A DNA stretch of 11,526 nucleotides from assembly GCA_050633205.1 (NCBI GenBank), contig JBOEGA010000182.1, positions 1 through 11,526 of the forward strand, in the 5' to 3' direction. This document shows, one piece after another, positions 5,437 through 11,526 of this stretch. Numbering within the stretch: position 1 is the first letter of the stretch; each line of letters opens with the position of its first letter. Source of the DNA: CBDHHC01 sp050633205 (lineage in GTDB: Bacteria; Pseudomonadota; Alphaproteobacteria; Rhizobiales; CBDHHC01). The notes below the pieces were generated by a model. It was not told the origin of the DNA, did not search any database, and saw nothing but the letters and a program-made list of their open reading frames with translations. The position numbers and the translations under genes were made by a program.

Positions 5437-8400
5437 ATGCAAATTAAACGGCGCTTTACTGAAAAAGGCAAATCACCATACGACAAAATCAAATTTCGCA
5501 AAGCGACCAGTGAAATACGTAACCCTGACGGCTCTGTAGTATTTTCGCTGAAAGATTTTGATGTTCCTGAACAGTGGAGCCAGGTTGCTGCGGATATTAT
5601 CGCCCAGAAATATTTCCGTAAGGCCGGTGTCCCTGCAAAGCTGCGTAAATTCGAGGAAAACGCTGTCCCTTCATGGCTATGGCGCTCTATCCCGGATAAA
5701 CAGGCCCTGAAAAAAATCCCCAAAGATAAGCGGTATTCAAGCGAGACAGATGCCACACAGGTATTTGACAGGCTGGCCGGAACCTGGACTTACTGGGGCT
5801 GGAAAGGTGGTTATTTCACCTCTGAGGACGATGCACGGGCCTATTACGATGAAATGCGTTATATGCTTGCCATGCAGATGGCAGCCCCTAACAGCCCTCA
5901 GTGGTTTAATACAGGCCTGCACTGGGCCTACGGCATCGATGGACCGGGTCAGGGCCATTATTACGTAGATTATGAGAATGGCCAGCTTACAAAGTCTGCA
6001 ACGGCTTATGAGCACCCTCAGCCTCATGCCTGCTTTATTCAGTCAGTTGATGATGACCTGGTGAATGAGAACGGAATTATGGACCTATGGGTTCGCGAAG
6101 CCCGCCTCTTTAAATACGGTTCGGGTACAGGCACCAACTTCTCGGATGTCCGTGCTGCCGGCGAACCTCTGTCAGGTGGCGGCAAGTCATCAGGCCTTAT
6201 GAGCTTCCTTAAAATTGGCGACCGGGCTGCTGGCGCAATCAAATCCGGCGGTACAACACGCCGTGCTGCAAAAATGGTTGTGATTGACATCGACCACCCT
6301 GATATTGAGGAATTTATCAACTGGAAGGTCGCTGAAGAGCAAAAGGTTGCTGCTCTGGTCACTGGCTCAAAAATCTGCTCCGAGCGCCTCAGTGCTATTA
6401 TGAAGGCCTGTGTGAACTGCGAAGGCTCTGGAGATGACTGCTTTGATCCAAATAAAAACCCGGCTCTAAAGCGTGAAATCCGTGCTGCTCGCAAACTGAA
6501 GGTCTCAGACAACTATATTCAGCGCGTTATTCAGTTCGCCCGTCAGGGTTACAAGGATATTGAATTCCCTGTATATGATACTGACTGGGATTCAGAAGCC
6601 TATCGTACAGTTTCCGGCCAGAACTCAAATAACTCAGTGAGAGTGACAGATGATTTCTTCGCTGCTGTCGAAGAAGACAGAGACTGGACACTGAAAAGCC
6701 GCTCCTCACATAAAACATTAAAAACTATAAAAGCCAAAGATCTGTGGGAACAGGTTGGTCACGCAGCCTGGGCATGTGCCGATCCGGGTATCCAGTTCCA
6801 TACAACAATTAATGACTGGCACACCTGCCCTCAGTCAGGGCCAATCCGGGCATCGAATCCGTGCTCGGAGTATATGTTCCTTGATGATACGGCCTGCAAC
6901 CTAGCTTCCATGAACCTTATGGCTTACCGCGATAAGAATGGCGAGTTTGATATCAAGTCTCTGGAACATGCTTCACGTCTGTGGACTATTGCCCTTGAAA
7001 TTTCAGTTCTTATGGCGCAATTCCCTTCCAGACAGATTGCAGAACTTTCCTACCGCTACAGAACTCTTGGGCTGGGTTTTGCCAATATTGGCGGCCTGCT
7101 GATGTCTATGGGTATTTCATATGACTCAAAAGAAGGCCGTTCCCTGTGTGGTGCGATTTCAGCGATCATGACAGGTGTCTCCTACGCAACCTCCGCTGAA
7201 ATGGCTAAAGAACTTGGTGCATTTAACGGATATGAAGACAATTCCGAAGATATGCTTCGGGTTATCCGCAATCACAGACGTGCAGCTCATGGTCAACGTA
7301 ATGGCTATGAAAAACTGTCTACAGCTCCTGTCCCGCTGGATCATGAATCCTGCCCTCGTCAGGACTTTATCGAACGTGCCTGTAAAGCATGGGATAAAGC
7401 CCTGAGCCTTGGTGAAGAGCATGGCTACCGTAATGCGCAGGCAACTGTTGTTGCTCCAACTGGCACGATCGGCCTTGTTATGGACTGCGATACAACAGGC
7501 ATTGAGCCGGATTTTGCTCTTGTTAAGTTCAAGAAGCTAGCCGGTGGCGGTTACTTTAAAATCATCAATCAGACCGTTCCTGAAGCACTTGAAAAGCTGG
7601 GATATTCTGAAGATGAGATAAAAGCTATTATCCGCTATGCAGTGGGAACCGGCACGCTGGTTAATGCGCCGGGCGTAAACCATGAAACACTGAAAGCAAA
7701 AGGCTTTACTCACGAAAAAATCAAAATCATTGAGGATTCTCTGGCAGGCGCGTTTGATATTAAATTCACATTTAATAAATGGAGCCTGGGCGAAGACTTC
7801 TGCAAGGATGTTCTGGGGCTGGACGACGAAACGCTCAATAACCCCGAGATGGATGTATTAACAGCAATAGGCTTCTCCAGAAAAGAAATTGAGCTGGCAA
7901 ATGAATATTGCTGTGGTTCAATGACACTCGAAGGGGCTCCAGCACTTAAAGACGAGCATTTGTCAGTATTTGATTGCGCAAACCCTTGTGGGCGCAAAGG
8001 CAAGAGATTCCTTTCAGTTGAGAGCCACATTCGTATGATGGCAGCTTCTCAACCGTTTATCTCCGGTGCCATTTCAAAAACCATCAATATGCCAAATGAT
8101 GCCACTGTTGAAGATTGCATGTCATCCTACCAGCTTTCCTGGAAACTGGCACTGAAGGCCAATGCTCTTTACAGAGATGGTTCAAAGCTGTCACAGCCTC
8201 TTAACTCGCAGGTTCTGGGTGATGATGAGGATGATCAGGAAGATGTTATAGACCAGATACATGCCAATAAAGCCAGTGGTGCACGTGCAGAAGTTATCGC
8301 AGAACGGATAGTTGAGCGGATAATTGAACGTGAGCGCCTGATTGCGGAACGTGAAAAACTTCCATATCGCAGGAAGGGCTACACTCAGAAAGCAAGTGTT

Positions 8401-9138
8401 GGCGGTCATAAAGTGTATCTTCGTACAGGTGAATATGAAGATGGGCGTCTTGGAGAGATCTTTATCGATATGCACAAGGAAGGTGCGGCTTTCCGGTCAT
8501 TGATGAACAACTTCGCGATTGCTATTTCACTTGGCCTGCAATACGGCGTTCCGCTTGAAGAGTATGTGGATGCCTTTACATTCACACGCTTTGAGCCAGC
8601 CGGTATGGTTCGGGGTAATGATACGATCCGCAATGCTACATCTATTCTGGACTATGTATTCCGGGAACTGGCTGTTTCTTACCTCAGCCGCAACGATCTG
8701 GCCCATGTTGATCCTTCTGAAATTGGCAATACAGTGGTCGGGTCAGGGGATGACGATACAGATACTGCACCCGCTATTGAAGCGGATCGCTATATGAGTA
8801 AAGGCTTTATGCGCGGTACCCTGAACTCAAAAGTCATGATGGTCAGTGGAAATGATGCGAGCTTTGCAACTCCTGCAAATGATAAGGGCCAGTCCAATGC
8901 AGCTACGGCCTCAGCCGCAATGACGATGATGTCTGGTTCAGTAGCCTATGACATTTCCAAAGAACCTGATGAAGGGGTTACAGCACTTGGCGATCCGGAC
9001 AAAACCAGCCTGATTGCGGAGGCTCGCATCAAGGGCTATGAGGGTGAAGCATGCTCTGACTGTGGAAACTTCACACTGGTCAGAAATGGCACCTGCCTGA
9101 AATGCGATACCTGCGGATCAACCAGCGGTTGCTCTTAA
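5437..9138 (+). CDS. nrdJ: Vitamin B12-dependent (class II) ribonucleoside-diphosphate reductase
   Basis: NrdJ reduces ribonucleotides to deoxyribonucleotides, using adenosylcobalamin to make the thiyl radical, with or without oxygen. By comparison with Thermotoga NrdJ, Cys476 in NPCSE is the radical cysteine, with Asn474 and Glu478 beside it. Cys487, eleven residues on, and Cys199 (in HACFIQS) form the redox pair. Other family marks are AAPNSPQWFNTG, the GTIGLVMDCD segment, and a TSCPD domain at about 985-1090 (KVYLRTGEYEDGRLGEIF onward). The C-terminal cysteines (1206, 1209, 1220, 1223, 1226, 1232) look like the metal-binding, thiol-relay tail. The length, 1233 residues, is typical of alphaproteobacteria. 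I chose the ATG at 5437 (MQIKRRFTEKG), where the family begins, behind GGGGG; an ATG at 5404 would add 11 unlike residues and lies in a hairpin. The NrdR box upstream supports the call. Confidence 0.98.
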   Translation: MQIKRRFTEKGKSPYDKIKFRKATSEIRNPDGSVVFSLKDFDVPEQWSQVAADIIAQKYFRKAGVPAKLRKFEENAVPSWLWRSIPDKQALKKIPKDKRYSSETDATQVFDRLAGTWTYWGWKGGYFTSEDDARAYYDEMRYMLAMQMAAPNSPQWFNTGLHWAYGIDGPGQGHYYVDYENGQLTKSATAYEHPQPHACFIQSVDDDLVNENGIMDLWVREARLFKYGSGTGTNFSDVRAAGEPLSGGGKSSGLMSFLKIGDRAAGAIKSGGTTRRAAKMVVIDIDHPDIEEFINWKVAEEQKVAALVTGSKICSERLSAIMKACVNCEGSGDDCFDPNKNPALKREIRAARKLKVSDNYIQRVIQFARQGYKDIEFPVYDTDWDSEAYRTVSGQNSNNSVRVTDDFFAAVEEDRDWTLKSRSSHKTLKTIKAKDLWEQVGHAAWACADPGIQFHTTINDWHTCPQSGPIRASNPCSEYMFLDDTACNLASMNLMAYRDKNGEFDIKSLEHASRLWTIALEISVLMAQFPSRQIAELSYRYRTLGLGFANIGGLLMSMGISYDSKEGRSLCGAISAIMTGVSYATSAEMAKELGAFNGYEDNSEDMLRVIRNHRRAAHGQRNGYEKLSTAPVPLDHESCPRQDFIERACKAWDKALSLGEEHGYRNAQATVVAPTGTIGLVMDCDTTGIEPDFALVKFKKLAGGGYFKIINQTVPEALEKLGYSEDEIKAIIRYAVGTGTLVNAPGVNHETLKAKGFTHEKIKIIEDSLAGAFDIKFTFNKWSLGEDFCKDVLGLDDETLNNPEMDVLTAIGFSRKEIELANEYCCGSMTLEGAPALKDEHLSVFDCANPCGRKGKRFLSVESHIRMMAASQPFISGAISKTINMPNDATVEDCMSSYQLSWKLALKANALYRDGSKLSQPLNSQVLGDDEDDQEDVIDQIHANKASGARAEVIAERIVERIIERERLIAEREKLPYRRKGYTQKASVGGHKVYLRTGEYEDGRLGEIFIDMHKEGAAFRSLMNNFAIAISLGLQYGVPLEEYVDAFTFTRFEPAGMVRGNDTIRNATSILDYVFRELAVSYLSRNDLAHVDPSEIGNTVVGSGDDDTDTAPAIEADRYMSKGFMRGTLNSKVMMVSGNDASFATPANDKGQSNAATASAAMTMMSGSVAYDISKEPDEGVTALGDPDKTSLIAEARIKGYEGEACSDCGNFTLVRNGTCLKCDTCGSTSGCS

Positions 9139-9148
9139 GATTAAGTTA

Positions 9149-9188
9149 GGGACCTTTGTTGTAATACAGTTTTAGGTCTCCACTTTTA
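9149..9188 (+). terminator. Weak candidate terminator after nrdJ
   Basis: GGGACCT region (GG at 9149-9150, GACCT at 9151-9155) pairs with AGGTC (9174-9178) and CC (9180-9181) with one bulged T, around an 18-nt loop, and CACTTTT follows. The stem is short and the U-run only four long. Confidence 0.3.
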
Positions 9189-9203
9189 ATCACGAATCAT
9201 GAT

Positions 9204-9234
9204 AAGAGGAGTGTTCGATCAGGACATTCCTCTT
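9204..9234 (+). other. 11-bp hairpin between nrdJ and the next gene
   Basis: AAGAGGAGTGT (9204-9214) pairs with ACATTCCTCTT (9224-9234) with a single G-U pair and a 9-nt loop. It ends 9 nt before the Shine-Dalgarno of the following gene. Only TTT follows, so it could be an mRNA end or processing site, or a control element for the downstream gene. Confidence 0.4.
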
Positions 9235-9254
9235 TGCAGTTCAAAGGAAGCAAC

Positions 9255-9893
9255 ATGCAAGATAGTGAACAACTTCAATCGGTTGTATATTTCTTAAGCG
9301 ATCATCTTTGCTCTGCAATAGATATTGGCGAAGAAATTTTTAACCTGAGATATGCTTCCCAGGAAATGACTTCTGCTTTAACGACAGAAGATATTCTTGA
9401 TCGTCTTGATGAATTTCATCAGTTTCTGGATGAAATCCGTACCCATGAATATATGTTTCTGAGCAAGATCAATCAGGTCCGTCACTGGTGTATTCACCTG
9501 AGGCATCTGGATCTTGAGTTCAGACCTGTTATTGATCTCTTTAATGCTGCGACCAAGTCTGTCGCCGATATCGAGGCTGTTCTGGGTATGAATGAACAGA
9601 GCATTTTTGACGGTGAACATACCCACCAGCATTTGATTGATTCACGTCAGCTGCTTACAGAACCCAAGCAGGCCAGTAAGGGTCATCCTAAACGTATTTC
9701 CGTAGATGAAAACTTCCTGTTGGGCGGCAAAGCACCTCTGGTTGAGCTTCTTGATGCCTGTAATGGTTTTCTGGATAGCCTTGATATCCGCTTTGATGTC
9801 GTCGAAGAGGTTGATGAGGCCACTGAAGATACTCAAGTTACTCATATTGCAGATACGGATGAAATTCTGCAGGTTGAAGCCAAATCCGGTTAA
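9255..9893 (+). CDS. Uncharacterised alpha-helical protein downstream of nrdJ
   Basis: I do not recognise this 212-residue protein. There is no signal peptide or membrane segment, so it should be cytoplasmic. Residues 1-110 look like a bundle of amphipathic helices rich in Asp, Glu, Leu and Phe, with a His/Cys patch (RHWCIHLRH at 76-84, plus His55, His64 and Cys19). Then comes a polar linker with a basic stretch (KQASKGHPKR, about 142-151), a helical piece around LVELLDACNGFLDSLDI, and a strongly acidic tail. The start is the ATG after AAAGGAAG (5-12 nt upstream); a TTG at 9234 in the same frame would add seven residues but has no such site. It follows nrdJ by 116 bp, across two hairpins, so it may be co-transcribed only in part. 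No conserved catalytic motif stands out. Confidence 0.8.
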   Translation: MQDSEQLQSVVYFLSDHLCSAIDIGEEIFNLRYASQEMTSALTTEDILDRLDEFHQFLDEIRTHEYMFLSKINQVRHWCIHLRHLDLEFRPVIDLFNAATKSVADIEAVLGMNEQSIFDGEHTHQHLIDSRQLLTEPKQASKGHPKRISVDENFLLGGKAPLVELLDACNGFLDSLDIRFDVVEEVDEATEDTQVTHIADTDEILQVEAKSG

Positions 9894-9923
9894 GAGATCT
9901 GTTACTTCCCGATTTCAGTTTTT

Positions 9924-9949
9924 GTACTGCAAAAGTTATTTTGCAGTAC
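9924..9949. terminator. Perfect hairpin between convergent genes
   Basis: GTACTGCAAAA (9924-9934) and TTTTGCAGTAC (9939-9949) form a perfect 11-bp stem with a GTTA loop. The stop codon of the - strand MFS gene lies in the loop, and the + strand gene ends 30 bp upstream. No clean U-tract follows on either strand, so it may stabilise 3' ends for both transcripts rather than act as a strong intrinsic terminator. Confidence 0.5.
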
Positions 9950-11147
9950 TTAGTCTGCTTTGTTTACCCTGATCCAGGGCAATATGCTTTTCGTCCCATA
10001 ATCTTATAAAAATCACCAATGTTATAAGACTTAACAGGCTCACACCGGCCATAGGCAGATAAGCGCCTCCAGACAATAAATCATATAATGGACCAGAGGC
10101 CAGCATAGCCAGTCCCATTATAAATCCCATTGATAAGGCCGCATATAGGCCCTGTGCCGTCGCAGAATATCTCTCGGGAACCAGATTTCCAATAAGAATT
10201 ATAGCTCCAAGATGGCCCGCACCAAAAGTCAGGCCGTGTAGTACCTGCAGGGGAAACAGCACAGCCATAGATGGATCAAAGGCCATAATAGTCCACCTGA
10301 TCACCCCTGCCCCCGCTCCCAGCAATAGCAGATTAGCCGCCCCGACAATACCGACAACTCTGCTGGAAAAAGCAAACAAAACAGTTTCAGCAATAACGCC
10401 AATTGCCCACAACACTCCGATTACGCCTTCGGATATTCCCTGAGCTTTCCAGTGAATACTCCCAAATCCGTAAAGAACTGCATGTGATGCCTGAATAGTG
10501 CTTGCCCCGATTAAAAAGAACAGAAAGACAGGAGACCGGCATATTTCGAACAGATGTTTTACCTGCACAGGTTCCGCAGAAGACTGTTCACCATTTCCGT
10601 TTCCTGGCGATACTGAAGACAATGTATAGGACGCACATAACACCGTCAGGGCAGCTATGGCAAACAACCACAACGCAGAAGAGGGGCCATATTTTGCAAG
10701 AATAATCCCGCCAAAAGAACTGGCACATATAAAGGTCAGCGATCCCCACAACCGCATTCTGCCATAATCCAGACCTTCATTACGCACGCCCTTCATGGCA
10801 ATTGCTTCTGCCAGTGGCATGACAGATGTCCAGAAAATTGAGAATATTGCGGAGATAATCAAAATCTGAAGAAAGCCATTGGCAACAAACAGCAGGGAAA
10901 GCGAAAACAGAGTTCCCCAGGCTAAAAACTGTATTGTCCTGACATGATTTCCCGACCGGTCCGAGATAAAAGAGATAATGGGGGTAAATATGACCCGCAT
11001 AAATAACGGTGTTGCCAGTATAATAGAAATTTCCAGAGAATTAAGTTTTATTGATTCCAGCCATACTGAAAAAAATGGCATAAAAAAACCGACATGAATA
11101 AATATCGCCCCATAAAATATCGACAAAACCAGCATAAATTTATTCAT
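9936..11147 (-). CDS. MFS transporter, HcaT/PPP-like family
   Basis: With the chosen start the protein has 403 residues and about twelve membrane segments, as usual for the major facilitator superfamily. The N-terminal half matches the phenylpropionate permease-like group (E. coli HcaT): FFMPFFSVWLESI near residues 21-33, PLAEAIAMKG near 111-120, and LDYGRMRLWGS at 126-136, close to HcaT's LDYGKVRLWGS. A central polar loop (GNGNGEQSSAEP) separates the halves. The substrate cannot be told from sequence; aromatic acids or nucleosides occur in related groups. MNKF at 11147 fits the family start and has GGAA about 8 nt upstream; an ATG at 11183 would add 12 residues with no Shine-Dalgarno. No catabolic gene lies beside it. 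It runs convergent to the unknown gene behind nrdJ. Confidence 0.85.
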   Translation of the reverse strand: MNKFMLVLSIFYGAIFIHVGFFMPFFSVWLESIKLNSLEISIILATPLFMRVIFTPIISFISDRSGNHVRTIQFLAWGTLFSLSLLFVANGFLQILIISAIFSIFWTSVMPLAEAIAMKGVRNEGLDYGRMRLWGSLTFICASSFGGIILAKYGPSSALWLFAIAALTVLCASYTLSSVSPGNGNGEQSSAEPVQVKHLFEICRSPVFLFFLIGASTIQASHAVLYGFGSIHWKAQGISEGVIGVLWAIGVIAETVLFAFSSRVVGIVGAANLLLLGAGAGVIRWTIMAFDPSMAVLFPLQVLHGLTFGAGHLGAIILIGNLVPERYSATAQGLYAALSMGFIMGLAMLASGPLYDLLSGGAYLPMAGVSLLSLITLVIFIRLWDEKHIALDQGKQSRLSTAK

Positions 11148-11184
11148 GAATATTGTTCCGGTGCCATAAGACAAACGCATCAAT

Positions 11185-11276
11185 CAAGTATAATTGAATT
11201 TTTACTTGGAAATACTTGTTTTATTCCCCAAAAAGGGGTGCGAATCATGTTTTTATCTATTAATTAACTTTTGGGG
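11185..11276. promoter_or_regulatory. Inverted repeats upstream of the MFS gene
   Basis: CAAGTAT (11185-11191) and ATACTTG (11212-11218) form an inverted repeat, with another ACTTG at 11204-11208 between them, just upstream of the MFS start region. Further out, CCCCAAAA (11226-11233) is complementary to TTTTGGGG (11269-11276), and CCCC-AAAAA-GGGG (11226-11238) can form a small hairpin by itself. These may be operator sites or structured leader sequence in the divergent region. No regulator gene is visible. Confidence 0.3.
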
Positions 11277-11320
11277 CACTCTCATCCAAGTCTGTATGAG
11301 CGCTACTGCAGGTTTTCGCA

Positions 11321-11351
11321 TATCTGACACAGCAGGTAAATGCTGCAGATA
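11321..11351 (+). other. Bulged stem-loop ahead of the last gene
   Basis: TATCTG (11321-11326) pairs with CAGATA (11346-11351), and CAGCA (11330-11334) with TGCTG (11341-11345) around GGTAAA. The two stems stack, with a 3-nt ACA bulge on one side, giving 11 bp. It lies 83 bp before the partial gene. There is no U-tract. Confidence 0.35.
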
Positions 11352-11434
11352 ACTGGAGACAGGCAAGATAACGTTCTTCAGAGAAGTGGGTGAAGCAAAT
11401 TCTGGCAACTTACGAGTAGATCATCCATAGGCAA

Positions 11435-11526
11435 ATGAACAAGTCTGGACCTCCAACACGTCTCGCTCCTTCAGAGTATGAGGCTATAGAACAAGCGATG
11501 ATGGAAACCGAGCGTGGCCGCTGGTT
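11435..11526 (+). CDS. N-terminus of a conserved hypothetical protein (partial)
   Basis: Thirty codons are visible before the window ends. The frame opens at ATG with AGG 4 nt upstream and an in-frame stop at 11417. The segment LAPSEYEAIEQAMMETERGRW resembles, from memory, the start of alphaproteobacterial conserved hypothetical proteins that continue RGRWFL-EYA. The assignment rests on this short piece alone. It is divergent from the MFS gene. Confidence 0.55.
   Translation, partial: MNKSGPPTRLAPSEYEAIEQAMMETERGRW

Noticed and set aside
11226..11238. CCCC-AAAAA-GGGG as a terminator
   Set aside because: The stem is only 4 bp, no gene ends nearby, and no U-tract follows directly on either strand.
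1..11526. Mobile element, prophage or CRISPR array
   Set aside because: There is no transposase, integrase or phage gene, no regularly spaced repeats, and the gene content is housekeeping with even composition.

Overview
The window looks like a chromosomal segment of an alphaproteobacterium of moderate G+C content (mid-40s percent by eye). The reasons are a CobF-type (aerobic-pathway) cobalamin gene, a large B12-dependent class II ribonucleotide reductase of the roughly 1,230-residue type, a BcsS-like outer-membrane protein, a stand-alone CbiM, and the style of the last partial gene. I cannot name the order. There is no transposase, integrase, CRISPR array, tRNA or rRNA that I can see.

Left part (1-2758), cobalamin supply, all on the + strand. 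The window opens in the last 49 codons of a corrinoid/uroporphyrinogen methyltransferase (SUMT/CobA-like). A clear sigma-70 type promoter (TTGACA, 18 bp, TATGCT) and an AdoCbl riboswitch follow. Then come a CbiM-type cobalt transporter subunit, precorrin-6A synthase (cobF) and 5,6-dimethylbenzimidazole synthase (bluB). The riboswitch should shut off cobalt uptake, and probably the genes behind it, when B12 is plentiful. The cobF reading frame continues upstream of its first ATG into a well-conserved N-terminus that has no ATG, GTG or TTG codon; an ATC codon lies a good distance behind an AGAGG Shine-Dalgarno.

Middle part (2759-4870). A BcsS-family beta-barrel protein lies on the - strand, diverging from moaA (GTP 3',8-cyclase, molybdenum cofactor). 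An FNR/FixK-type site lies upstream of moaA, suggesting induction under low oxygen. Behind moaA there is a dense set of overlapping inverted repeats.

Right part (4783-9893), B12 consumption. A gene-free stretch of about 650 bp precedes nrdJ. It holds DnaA-box-like 9-mers, a 14/16 match to the NrdR box and a long leader containing a 49-nt bulged hairpin. nrdJ (1233 aa) uses AdoCbl to make deoxyribonucleotides, so the window puts cobalamin synthesis and a cobalamin-dependent essential enzyme a few kilobases apart. A 212-residue alpha-helical protein of unknown function follows nrdJ on the same strand.

End (9894-11526). An HcaT/PPP-type MFS transporter runs on the - strand, convergent with the unknown gene across a perfect 11-bp hairpin. 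A divergent intergenic region then leads to the first 30 codons of a conserved hypothetical protein cut by the window edge. No wholly new system is evident. The points most worth a second look are the cobF start, the nrdJ control region and its structured leader, and the unknown gene behind nrdJ.
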